In this document: piece by piece, positions 49,081 to 60,323 of the stretch
Position numbering within the stretch: position 1 is the stretch's first letter
How the letters are laid out: every line of letters begins with the position of its first letter
Source: Actinobacillus capsulatus DSM 19761
GTDB lineage: Bacteria > Pseudomonadota > Gammaproteobacteria > Enterobacterales > Pasteurellaceae
Length of the DNA: 61,588 bases
Direction: 5' to 3'
NCBI RefSeq assembly: GCF_000374285.1
Contig: NZ_KB893948.1
Coordinates: forward strand, 1 to 61,588
Translations under genes and position numbers: made by a program
Notes under the pieces: model-generated
Databases searched by the model: none
Seen by the model: only the letters and a program-made list of their open reading frames with translations
Told to the model about the DNA's origin: nothing

Positions 49081-49100
49081 GCTTATTTAAGGACACAAGA

Positions 49101-49769
49101 ATGCGTATATTGCTCATTGAAGATGACAAACTTATCGGCGATGGTTTAAAGCTTGGTCTCATCAAGCAAAATTTTGTTGTTGACTGGTTTCAAGATGGCA
49201 ATCAAGGTTTCGATGCTCTTTTCTTGGCCCAATATGATGCTGTTGTATTGGATCTTAGTCTACCTAAAAGAGACGGTCTAGATATTCTAAAAGGTTGGCG
49301 TAAAAAAAATCAGGATATACCCGTTCTAATTCTAACGGCACGAGATACGTTGGATGAACGTATTCTTGGTTTTAATTCAGGAGCGGATGATTACCTTTGT
49401 AAACCTTTCGCATTAATGGAAGTCGTTGTACGCTTGCAAGCATTGATTCGTCGACGCTACCAACAGAGTTCAAGTGAAATTATTATCGGCAATTTACGTA
49501 TCGACACTAATACGCATAGTGTAACTTTAGCGGAACAATCCATTATTTTAACGACTAAAGAATTCCAGCTATTACAACTCTTCGTTAATAATAAAGATAA
49601 AGTGCTGACACGTTCATCAATTGAAGAAAAATTATATAGCTGGGATAACGATATTAGTAGTAATACGCTGGAAGTATATATCCATAATCTACGTAAAAAG
49701 CTCGGCAAAAATTGGATTAAAACGGTTCATGGTATAGGTTACCGTTTAGGAGGAGATAATAATGATTAA
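49101..49769 (+). CDS. qseB: OmpR-family response regulator (QseB-like)
   Basis: A 222-residue response regulator. The receiver domain has the acidic pair (LLIEDDKLI), the phosphoacceptor Asp in AVVLDLSLPKRDG (residue about 51), and the conserved Thr and Lys (ILTARD, LCKPFA). The C-terminal winged helix ends with EVYIHNLRKKLGKNWIKTVHGIGYRLGG. It aligns with E. coli QseB and H. influenzae FirR. AAGGACACAAGA precedes the ATG; its end overlaps qseC by 8 bases. Confidence 0.92.
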   Translation: MRILLIEDDKLIGDGLKLGLIKQNFVVDWFQDGNQGFDALFLAQYDAVVLDLSLPKRDGLDILKGWRKKNQDIPVLILTARDTLDERILGFNSGADDYLCKPFALMEVVVRLQALIRRRYQQSSSEIIIGNLRIDTNTHSVTLAEQSIILTTKEFQLLQLFVNNKDKVLTRSSIEEKLYSWDNDISSNTLEVYIHNLRKKLGKNWIKTVHGIGYRLGGDNND

Positions 49770-51144
49770 TACTCGTAGTTTGCGATATCGCCTAATCGTA
49801 ACGCTATCGGGAATTTCATTTCTGATTTGGGTTATTTCTATCATTATTGAATGGCAAGTTTTACATAAGGAAATCAATGAACTGTTTGATTCACAACAAA
49901 TTCTTTTCGCCGAACGTTTAGCATCATCAAATATTGCGGAAAGTTCTCATCCTATACAAAATAAAGAGGACTTTTACACAACAAACATTGATGACGATGC
50001 ACTTGCCTTTGCCATTTTTACTGATAAAGGGGAACAAATTATTAATGACGGACGTGACGGACAATTTTTCACATTTACACCGATAGAAGGATTCCAAAAT
50101 ATCCCCTTAACCATCCACTTATCCGAAACTGACGATATCGAAAATAATGAGAAAGATATCAACACTTGGCGAATTTATTGGTTAAAAAATAACAATATCT
50201 ATATTGCGATAGGACAAGAAATTGATTATCGAAACGAATCAATAAACAAAACGATTATTTCCCAATCATGGAGCTGGCTATTTGGTTTCCCTATGACGAT
50301 CTTAGCCATTTTATGGATTATTCATCGGGAATTCATCAGTTTAAAACGACTCGAAAATGATGTTGCACAGCGCAAACCAGGCGAACTCGAAGCGATTAGT
50401 ACGGCACAATTACCAAGTGAAATCATTCCGTTGGTCAACAATCTCAATCATTATTTTGAACGTACGCAAATGATGTTTAATCGAGAAAGACGTTTTACAT
50501 CCGATGCGGCTCATGAATTACGTAGCCCGCTTGCCGGATTGAGAATTCAAACCGAAATAGCGCAAATGACGTTAGATGACCCGATTGAGCACGGTAAAGC
50601 GCTACAAAATATGACAAGTAGTATCGATCGAATCGCACAACTTATTGAGCAGTTGCTCACGCTTTCTCGCTTGGAAAATTTAGCCGAGTTAGAACAATTA
50701 GAACCTATCGATTGGCGAAAATTGATAGAAAACAATGTTAGTCAGCTTTATCAGCAGGCAGAAAACAAGCGGTCGGAAATCATTGTTGATTTGCAAAATA
50801 TTCCTAAAGTACAGTTAGGTAAATCGTTATTACTCAATTTAGTATTACGAAATCTGATTGATAATGCGATTAACTACACACCGAAAGAAAGTCTTATCAA
50901 GATCACTCTCACGGCAGATAGCCTTGTTGTAGAAGACAACGGTAACGGCGTGAGCGATGAAGATTTGGCTAAGCTTGGTCAGCCGTTCTACCGCCCTGTC
51001 GATCGCTCTATACAATCCGAGCAAGATGAAAAAGGCAGTGGCTTAGGCATTTCAATCATTAAACGTATTGTGGAATTACATCGTTTCGAATTGAAATTAA
51101 GTCGTAGTGAAATGGGCGGATTAAAGGCCGAAATATTCTTTTAA
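49762..51144 (+). CDS. qseC: Sensor histidine kinase (QseC-like)
   Basis: A 460-residue kinase: membrane segments at about residues 13-33 and 172-192 bracket a periplasmic sensor of about 140 residues. The H-box DAAHELRSPLAGLR (His about 252), the N-box LRNLIDNAINYTP and the G-box VEDNGNGVSDEDL follow, ending with the EQDEKGSGLGISIIKRI box. The family includes QseC (catecholamine/AI-3) and FirS (iron, cold); the signal here is not known. No response regulator besides qseB is near. Confidence 0.9.
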   Translation: MINTRSLRYRLIVTLSGISFLIWVISIIIEWQVLHKEINELFDSQQILFAERLASSNIAESSHPIQNKEDFYTTNIDDDALAFAIFTDKGEQIINDGRDGQFFTFTPIEGFQNIPLTIHLSETDDIENNEKDINTWRIYWLKNNNIYIAIGQEIDYRNESINKTIISQSWSWLFGFPMTILAILWIIHREFISLKRLENDVAQRKPGELEAISTAQLPSEIIPLVNNLNHYFERTQMMFNRERRFTSDAAHELRSPLAGLRIQTEIAQMTLDDPIEHGKALQNMTSSIDRIAQLIEQLLTLSRLENLAELEQLEPIDWRKLIENNVSQLYQQAENKRSEIIVDLQNIPKVQLGKSLLLNLVLRNLIDNAINYTPKESLIKITLTADSLVVEDNGNGVSDEDLAKLGQPFYRPVDRSIQSEQDEKGSGLGISIIKRIVELHRFELKLSRSEMGGLKAEIFF

Positions 51145-51237
51145 GTAATCCGATACTGCCTCTAAGAAATCTACAAATAACAAGCGGTCTAGTTTTCATT
51201 TAGCATTTATATAACTAACTATATTACATCGCAACGA

Positions 51238-52165
51238 TTAGAATACGAATGCATTAGCATATTCCGGATAGGTTATTGTTGGAATTTCCGAAATTGGAAT
51301 CACGAGATCGTTATAACCAGACCCTTCAATAATAAAGTGAGGTTCTGAGTTTTCCGCTTCTAATATAGACACTTCCGGTAAACCTAACATTTCAGATAAT
51401 TCTGAAATCATGAAAAAATTATTACCGAATACAAATTTATTCACACCGACAGTTTTTACCACTATTTGAATATTGGTCATAAATGAAAATTTGATCATCC
51501 GTACTATTAATACGAATATTCCAACTTACATTGCCCAAATCATTTGTAGTTACGTCGATCGTTAAGTCTTGAGGACAAATACCATTCGCAAATTGTAGAG
51601 TGTTTTCTCCCTCAATATTGAAGATTTCATCACGACCAGCACCTTTATAAAAGTAATAAGTATCATTACCTGCTTCGCCTATAATGAAATCAGTACCATT
51701 AAGTTATCAGTGTAATCCGTACCAAACTTAACAGTGCTGCTTGAAGCGATATCCTGTACGTCAAAATGGATCGAATAATTCGTATTATAAACCCCACCAA
51801 CATCCACAACATTTGAGTTATTCGGCTCAACATGAAGTTTGACATGTATTCTCGTATCCTCAAAGCTAGGATTATCCGGTAAGAAATAAAGATGACTATG
51901 TTCCGTATTTCTTAAATCACGATAGCTTGGAGGCGCTACCCAACGGTTAATTAACACCAATGTTGCCTGATCACCACCAATCACAAATTGTTTTAATACT
52001 GAATAGGGTTCGATGGTTTAGGCTGACATGAAACAGGTTGAGGATTTCTGCTGATTGGTATATAGGTGGAAGAAGAACGTTTTTACTGTAAAAATAGCTA
52101 TGCAAAATACTAGCCTGACCATTACTGGTACATCTTGAACCGATTGAGCTTAGATCGGCCCACAT
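51238..52165 (-). pseudogene. Decayed RTX-type calcium-binding-repeat protein
   Basis: Read on the minus strand across at least three frame shifts, one protein emerges: FVIGGDQATLVLINRW...HSHLYFLPDNPSF, then GTDYTDNL / NGTDFIIGEAGNDTYYFY, GAGRDEIFNIEGENTLQFA and IFIYDQYSNSG, then VGVNKFVFGNNFFMISEL. GEAGNDTYYF is a typical RTX nonapeptide-type repeat and the last pieces resemble the C-terminal halves of RTX proteins. Shifts lie near 51700 (loss of one A in the TTAATGG run), near 51490 and near 52000, and the N-terminal region is also broken. Several independent lesions argue for true decay. What toxin or adhesin it was is unknown. Confidence 0.75.
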
Positions 52166-52219
52166 AAAAAATAAATCACAATATATAATTTACACAAAAA
52201 TTTATGATGATAAAAAAAC

Positions 52220-52236
52220 CGTGATCTCACTCACAT
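52220..52236 (+). promoter_or_regulatory. Distal CRP-like site upstream of galT
   Basis: GTGATCTCACTCACA fits the TGTGA-N6-TCACA CRP core except for the first base. It is about 150 bases before the predicted galT start of transcription. Confidence 0.6.
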
Positions 52237-52266
52237 TTCTTAGAACTTTTGCTTTAAAAACAAAGA

Positions 52267-52280
52267 TGGTAACGTTAACA
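52267..52280 (+). promoter_or_regulatory. GalR/LacI-family operator-like palindrome
   Basis: TGGTAACGTTAACA is a palindrome of 14 bases with one mismatch, centred on CG, as for LacI/GalR-family operators. A GalR/GalS-type repressor is a plausible binder; none is encoded in this window. Confidence 0.5.
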
Positions 52281-52330
52281 TTTAGTTATTCGAATTAAAT
52301 TTGAAAAATCGGTAAGCCAATATTAGCTTC

Positions 52331-52373
52331 TGTGATCGTAATCACAGCCTTAGTTCAAATTGTCGGTTATACT
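52331..52373 (+). promoter_or_regulatory. Class II CRP-dependent promoter of galTKM-lacZ
   Basis: TGTGATCGTAATCACA at 52331-52346 is a perfect CRP palindrome. A TATACT -10 hexamer lies at 52368-52373, putting the start near 52380 and the CRP centre at -41.5, the class II position. No good -35 is present, as expected. Confidence 0.82.
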
Positions 52374-52406
52374 CCGATAATAGAACTTGAATTGGAGCAT
52401 TTCTAC

Positions 52407-53456
52407 ATGAGCGAACAATTTATCTTAAATGATCATCCCCACCGCCGTTTTAATCCATTAAAAAACCAATGGATTTTAGTTTCACCACACCGAGCAAAAC
52501 GCCCATGGCAAGGTCAACAAGAGGAAACAGCTGTGGATGATAAACCAAGTTATGATCCGACTTGTTATCTCTGCCCGGGAAATAAACGCATTACTGGCGA
52601 ACAAAATCCCGCTTATAGCAAACCTTTCGTATTTAAAAACGATTTCTCGGCACTATTGCCGGATACACCTGCACCGGAAGCCAGCACAGATCCACTCTTT
52701 CAGATTTCACATACACAAGGTGAAAGCCGTGTAATTTGCTTCTCACCCGATCACAGTAAAACCTTACCGCAACTTTCGGTGGCTGAAATTGAGCAAGTCG
52801 TACAAGTTTGGCAAGAACAAGCTAATGAATTAAAAACGCGTTATCAATGGGTTCAAATTTTTGAAAACAAAGGCGCAATGATGGGCTGTTCTAACCCACA
52901 TCCGCACGGTCAAATTTGGGCAAGTAATTTCTTACCGAACGAAATAGCGATTGAAGACGAATGTCAGGCGAATTACTTCGCTCAATACGGTCGTCCATTA
53001 TTACTGGATTATGCAGAACGTGAATTAACCAAAAAAGAACGTATTGTGGTAGAGACTGAGGATTGGATTGCAGTTGTGCCTTACTGGGCAGGCTGGCCTT
53101 TTGAAACCTTATTATTACCAAAGCATAAACACTTTAAACAGCTTACCGATTTAAACGAAGCTGAACGGGCAGATTTAGCACTCGCACTTAAAAAGCTAAC
53201 CACTCGCTACGATAATTTATTTAATATCAGTTTCCCGTATTCAATGGGCTTTCATTTCGCACCGTTTAACGCAAGTGATAATGCACATTGGCAGCTACAC
53301 GCCCATTTCTATCCACCGCTATTACGTTCGGCAACCGTACGTAAATTTATGGTCGGCTACGAGATGATGGCGGAAAGTCAGCGAGATCTGACACCGGAAC
53401 AAGCAGCAGAAAGATTAAATGCGGTGAGCGACAGCGTTCACTATAAAGCTCAATAA
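52407..53456 (+). CDS. galT: Galactose-1-phosphate uridylyltransferase
   Basis: A 349-residue Leloir pathway enzyme. The catalytic triad [10 protein letters not shown] (His about residue 166), the zinc-binding CYLCPGN near residue 53 and the [10 protein letters not shown]-terminal motif are present. The start at 52407 (MSEQFIL) has TTGGAG upstream; the earlier in-frame codon at 52332 lies in the promoter. First gene of galT-galK-galM-lacZ. Confidence 0.96.
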   Translation: MSEQFILNDHPHRRFNPLKNQWILVSPHRAKRPWQGQQEETAVDDKPSYDPTCYLCPGNKRITGEQNPAYSKPFVFKNDFSALLPDTPAPEASTDPLFQISHTQGESRVICFSPDHSKTLPQLSVAEIEQVVQVWQEQANELKTRYQWVQIFENKGAMMGCSNPHPHGQIWASNFLPNEIAIEDECQANYFAQYGRPLLLDYAERELTKKERIVVETEDWIAVVPYWAGWPFETLLLPKHKHFKQLTDLNEAERADLALALKKLTTRYDNLFNISFPYSMGFHFAPFNASDNAHWQLHAHFYPPLLRSATVRKFMVGYEMMAESQRDLTPEQAAERLNAVSDSVHYKAQ

Positions 53457-53474
53457 AAAGAAGAGACAGAGACA

Positions 53475-54629
53475 ATGAAACCACAACAACTTGCGATCCA
53501 AAAATTTGCCGAGCATTACGGCTATTCGGCTGCTCAAACCGTATTTGCTCCGGGACGAGTCAATATTATCGGCGAACACACCGACTACAATGACGGCTTT
53601 GTAATGCCTTGTGCAATTAACTACGGAATGGCGGTCAGCTTTAGTAAACGTGACGATTCGGTTTGGCGAGTCTATGCGATCGATATTAACCAACAAGATG
53701 AGTTCGACCTTAGCCAACCGATTGAACCGTCTGAACACAAATGGGCAAATTACGTACGTGGTGTGGTGAAATATATTCAAGCCAAATGCCCAGAGTTTAA
53801 ACAAGGTGCGGATTTAGCAATGACAAGTGACGTACCGATGTCCTCCGGTTTAAGTTCTTCCGCCGCATTAGAAATTTCAATCGGTAAAACCGCACAAGTG
53901 TTAGGTGATTTGCCACTTAGTTTGGCAGAAATCGCTTTAATCGGACAAGAAGCTGAGAACAAATTTGTCGGCGCAAATTGCGGCAATATGGATCAACTTA
54001 CCTCGGCGCTCGGGCAAAAAGATCAATTAATTATGATTGATTGCCGCTCGTTAGAAATTACCCCGACGCCGGTTCCACACGGTTATTCAATTGCGATTAT
54101 CAACTCTAACGTTAAACACGACTTAGTGACCGGTGAATATAACAGCCGCCGGAAAGAATGTGAATTTGCCGCCAAATTCTTTGGGGCAAAAGCATTGCGT
54201 GATGTTACGCCGGAACAATTTATCGAACGAGCCGCAGAACTACAAGCCTTAGATGAATTAGCTTACAAACGTGCAAAACATATCATCAGCGAAAATCAGC
54301 GTGTATTAGAAGCGGTTGAAGCTTTAAAAGCAAATGATATGGTCAAACTCGGTCAATTAATGGCAGGGTCTCACGACTCTATGCGTGATGATTTTGAAAT
54401 TACCATTCCGGAAATTGATTACTTAGTTGAATTGGCACAAGTGGCGATCGGTAAAGATGGCGGTGCACGTATGACCGGCGGTGGCTTCGGTGGTTGTATA
54501 GTTTGTTTAGTGCCAAACGAAAAAGTGGAACACTTACGTCAACTCATTGCGGATAATTATGAAAAACAAACCGGTATTAAAGAAACTTTCCATCTTTGTA
54601 CCGCTTGTGACGGCGTTCGTCTTATTTAA
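53475..54629 (+). CDS. galK: Galactokinase
   Basis: A 384-residue GHMP kinase. [21 protein letters not shown] is the galactose-binding signature; [13 protein letters not shown] is the ATP-binding motif; [14 protein letters not shown] closes the active site. It phosphorylates galactose from lactose cleavage. 18 bases after galT; AGAGACAGAGAC precedes the ATG. Confidence 0.97.
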   Translation: MKPQQLAIQKFAEHYGYSAAQTVFAPGRVNIIGEHTDYNDGFVMPCAINYGMAVSFSKRDDSVWRVYAIDINQQDEFDLSQPIEPSEHKWANYVRGVVKYIQAKCPEFKQGADLAMTSDVPMSSGLSSSAALEISIGKTAQVLGDLPLSLAEIALIGQEAENKFVGANCGNMDQLTSALGQKDQLIMIDCRSLEITPTPVPHGYSIAIINSNVKHDLVTGEYNSRRKECEFAAKFFGAKALRDVTPEQFIERAAELQALDELAYKRAKHIISENQRVLEAVEALKANDMVKLGQLMAGSHDSMRDDFEITIPEIDYLVELAQVAIGKDGGARMTGGGFGGCIVCLVPNEKVEHLRQLIADNYEKQTGIKETFHLCTACDGVRLI

Positions 54630-54647
54630 TGTTTAATTCACGGAAAT

Positions 54648-54667
54648 CACGGAAGATTTTCCGTGAC
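54648..54667 (+). other. Hairpin between galK and galM
   Basis: TCACGGAA / TTCCGTGA stem with a four-base loop and no T-run, so it is more likely an mRNA-stability or processing element than a terminator. Confidence 0.5.
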
Positions 54668-54692
54668 TTTCCATCTGCTTGGGATATGAACT

Positions 54693-55661
54693 ATGAAAAC
54701 ATTTACCCTCGAAAACTCATTTCTCAAAATTACCCTTTCCGATTTCGGTGCATCTTGGCTTTCTTGTATAGTTAAACACCCAAAAGGCGAACGTGAAGTT
54801 TTAGTCACCACATCTGCAAAAAATTGGCAAAATCAGACCGCTTATTTCGGAGCCACCTGTGGACGTTACGCTAATCGTATTGCCAACGCCGAATATCAGC
54901 TTAACGACAAAACCTACATACTGGCAAAAAATAACGGTGAACATAGCTTACACGGCGGTGTAAAAGGAGCGGATAAACAAGTTTGGCAAGTGGAGCAACC
55001 GGATTCACAAGCGGTCAAATTTAGCCGAATTTTTACAGATGGCGAAGAAGGGTTCGGCGGTGAAGTTCATGCCTTTGTCACTTATCGTTTGAATGGAAAA
55101 GAAGTCGAAATTGAATTTGAAGCAACCACCAATCAAGACACCCCTCTCTGCTTTACCAATCATGCTTATTTCAATCTACTCGGCGCAGGTGATGTACTTT
55201 CTCATCAACTAATGATTAACGCAGACGAATATTTACCAGTCGGCGCAGACGGTATTCCGATTTTACCGTTTAAAGCGGTTGCTCACACCGGTTTCGATTT
55301 TTCGACCCCTAAACTGATCGGGCAAGACTTGCTGAAAGATGCCGAACAACAGTTGGTAAAAGGCTATGATCACGCTTTCAAATTGGTAAAAAATTCTTCA
55401 AAACCAACCGCTTGTTTAACGGTTAAAGATCTTGCGCTTGAATTAAATACCTCAATGCCGGCATTGCAATGCTATTCAGGGAATTGGCTTGGCGGGCAAC
55501 CGGATCTGAACGATTCAACCTATCAAGACTACGCTGGCGTTGCTTTAGAACCGGAATTTTTCCCTGATTCGCCAAACCAAGCTGAATTGGCAAAATTCGG
55601 TGGCATTACCAAAGCGGGCGAACACTATAAACACGATATTCGTTACACCTTTCACTTTTAA
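54693..55661 (+). CDS. galM: Aldose 1-epimerase (galactose mutarotase)
   Basis: A 322-residue mutarotase. TCGRYANRIANAEYQLN (substrate-binding Arg), NHAYFNLLGAG (catalytic His) and ALEPEFFPDSPNQ (catalytic Glu) are intact. It converts beta-D-galactose released by LacZ to the alpha form for GalK. Contains two in-frame uptake signals (about 55009 and 55410). 24 bases before lacZ. Confidence 0.94.
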   Translation: MKTFTLENSFLKITLSDFGASWLSCIVKHPKGEREVLVTTSAKNWQNQTAYFGATCGRYANRIANAEYQLNDKTYILAKNNGEHSLHGGVKGADKQVWQVEQPDSQAVKFSRIFTDGEEGFGGEVHAFVTYRLNGKEVEIEFEATTNQDTPLCFTNHAYFNLLGAGDVLSHQLMINADEYLPVGADGIPILPFKAVAHTGFDFSTPKLIGQDLLKDAEQQLVKGYDHAFKLVKNSSKPTACLTVKDLALELNTSMPALQCYSGNWLGGQPDLNDSTYQDYAGVALEPEFFPDSPNQAELAKFGGITKAGEHYKHDIRYTFHF

Positions 55662-58691
<3,030 letters not shown>

Positions 58692-58754
58692 TTTAACTAC
58701 GAAATAGGCTGAAGACTACTTCGTCAATAGCAGATCTGAATTACACTCTTAGTT

Positions 58755-58787
58755 GGCGCTCGACTCCGTCGAGTGCCTTTATTTATA
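58755..58787 (+). terminator. Terminator after lacZ
   Basis: GGCGCTCGAC / GTCGAGTGCC stem with a tcc loop and a T-rich tail. Confidence 0.8.
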
Positions 58788-58920
58788 TTTCAAATAAACT
58801 TGGCTGAAGTAATAAGTCTTACCTTGCCACTTAATTTCACCATTTTGTTTCACTTAGCGAAGGAATAATACCAGCCTTCTTCCGCCACTAAGCATTCTAT
58901 AAAAGTTAAATCCGTTTCTC
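58779..58920 (-). pseudogene. Remnant of an immunity-like SH3 gene
   Basis: On the minus strand ETDLTFIECLVAEEGWYYSF runs to a stop, and one frame over KQNGEIKWQGKTYYFSQVYL continues to a TAA at 58779-58781. The order Trp-Tyr, then W..GK, then VYL resembles the C-terminus of the neighbouring SH3-like protein (EWYRVFYQGKKDLDMW...SVYLN). It is probably the tail of a related gene, broken by a shift near 58855. Confidence 0.5.
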
Positions 58921-58964
58921 AGTATTGCACGCAGTATGCCCGCTCCCAATCCATATACAAAAAA

Positions 58965-59021
58965 ACAAGCGATCTGATTTAGTGAAAAATTTGAAAAAAT
59001 TCACTAAATCAGACCGCTTGT
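58965..59021. terminator. Long inverted uptake-signal pair
   Basis: Two 22-base arms with a single mismatch (ACAAGCGATC... and ...GACCGCTTGT) form a strong hairpin downstream of the immunity-like gene on the minus strand. Confidence 0.8.
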
Positions 59022-59127
59022 GCTTAAATATATTTAAGAAGAACTGCCACCACAACCGTTATTTATCGAAAAAAAATTACAGAAAGCCTGCTCATTACTG
59101 ACAAGTATAGTTTTTAAACACAAGCTA

Positions 59128-59751
59128 TTAATTTAGATAAACTGAGTCTGCTTCAATCCACATATCTAGATCTTTTTTACCTTGATAAAAAACTCTATAC
59201 CATTCTTTGTCACCATTCTTCTTAGAAAGAATTAATACTTTATCACCTTTCACCAAATACATATTTGTTTTATTTCCATTTTTATCAAACAAGAATGTCT
59301 TGCTCTTAATAAAACCAATCTTAGGGATATTATTTATCTTAACATCATCATAAAAACTTCTTCTTAAAGTAAGCAAGTATGGTGAATGAGTTTCATAAGA
59401 TAGCTTCTCAACTAAATTATCATCACCACCAAAGGCAGAATCATATTTAAAAAATAATAAGTCATTGTTAATATTTTTATAATAAATATAGTTAGAATAA
59501 TCTCTTAAAGGTGAGCAAAAAACTTCAACAATATCATTGTTTATATTCACATTAAAGGCAGGACAAATATCATAATAAACTTTAAAAAGTTCATTTCTAC
59601 CATTATACTGCATCTGGCACTCATGGTTACCAAACGAATCAGAATTACAATTCACATAGTTTTTATTTTCCTTAGTTAATCCAATAGAATTGGTACAACA
59701 TGAAAAAAAAATAATAATTGCTATACTAGCGCGCATCAAATTTCTTAACAT
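59128..59751 (-). CDS. Exported protein with C-terminal SH3-like domain, candidate T6SS immunity protein
   Basis: A 207-residue protein with a hydrophobic N-terminus ending in FFSCCTNS, a possible lipobox. The middle (about residues 30-120) is Asn- and Tyr-rich with no recognised domain. The last 50 residues (TNMYLVKGDKVLILSKKNG, EWYRVFYQGKK, MWIEADSVYL) look like a bacterial SH3 domain that binds peptidoglycan-related ligands. GGGAG precedes the ATG. AT content is high. It is the second gene after the LysM effector, fitting a periplasmic immunity role; this is inference. Confidence 0.7.
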   Translation of the reverse strand: MLRNLMRASIAIIIFFSCCTNSIGLTKENKNYVNCNSDSFGNHECQMQYNGRNELFKVYYDICPAFNVNINNDIVEVFCSPLRDYSNYIYYKNINNDLLFFKYDSAFGGDDNLVEKLSYETHSPYLLTLRRSFYDDVKINNIPKIGFIKSKTFLFDKNGNKTNMYLVKGDKVLILSKKNGDKEWYRVFYQGKKDLDMWIEADSVYLN

Positions 59752-59807
59752 TTGCTCCCTATTTACACCTATCTTTAATTATATCTTGCTGAAATAAAAG
59801 TAATTAT

Positions 59808-60323
59808 CTAATAATTATTAACCAGCTTTGAAAAAGCCACATTTTTTATATCAATTTTATTATATTTAATCTCTTTTGGCTTACCTTCACGAGAATATAC
59901 AATCTCCTTCTTATTTAAATATACATTATTAGAATAAATACTAAAATAGTATTTTTCAATGTTAGATTGCCCACTACCATATTCAAAATCAATCACTATC
60001 ATATTATCTTCTATTCCTATATCTGGAAAAACATCATCTAACCCATCAAATAACTTTTGGCTATGGAAATATACATTATTTAATTTGAATAGAAGATCAA
60101 ATTTCTTTTCATAGCAAATCCCCCCTTCATTATCTAAATAAGAAATCAAAAAAAACTCCACTTTATTTATCTTAACATTTTTATTTAATAAGATATTCTT
60201 ATTAAATAAAGCATGCTCAAGTGAAACCCATTCATTTGTACATGGATTAAATAAAAAGTTATCTTTAGCTGATACACTAGATAATGTAAAAAAAGATAGT
60301 ATTAATAAAAAAATATTTTTCAT
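59808..60323 (-). CDS. Exported protein, candidate immunity protein of the LysM effector
   Basis: A 171-residue protein with a clear Sec signal (MKNIFLLILSFFTLSSVSA, cleavage after A). The mature part has paired cysteines (CTNEW and GICYEK) and many Asn, Lys and Tyr. No family recognised. Its ATG (60321-60323) overlaps the stop of the effector by four bases (ATGA), with GGAGAG upstream, so the two are translationally coupled. Coupling plus a periplasmic address next to a peptidoglycan-targeting effector makes it the prime immunity candidate. An earlier TTG start at 60338 is less likely. Confidence 0.75.
   Translation of the reverse strand: MKNIFLLILSFFTLSSVSAKDNFLFNPCTNEWVSLEHALFNKNILLNKNVKINKVEFFLISYLDNEGGICYEKKFDLLFKLNNVYFHSQKLFDGLDDVFPDIGIEDNMIVIDFEYGSGQSNIEKYYFSIYSNNVYLNKKEIVYSREGKPKEIKYNKIDIKNVAFSKLVNNY

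Larger units (their letters stand above)
58692..59127. other. Intergenic region between lacZ and the immunity-like gene
   Basis: Contains, in order, a terminator hairpin (58755-58787), a decayed SH3-like gene piece on the minus strand (58779-58920) and a large inverted uptake-signal pair (58965-59021). Nothing else is seen. Confidence 0.7.
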
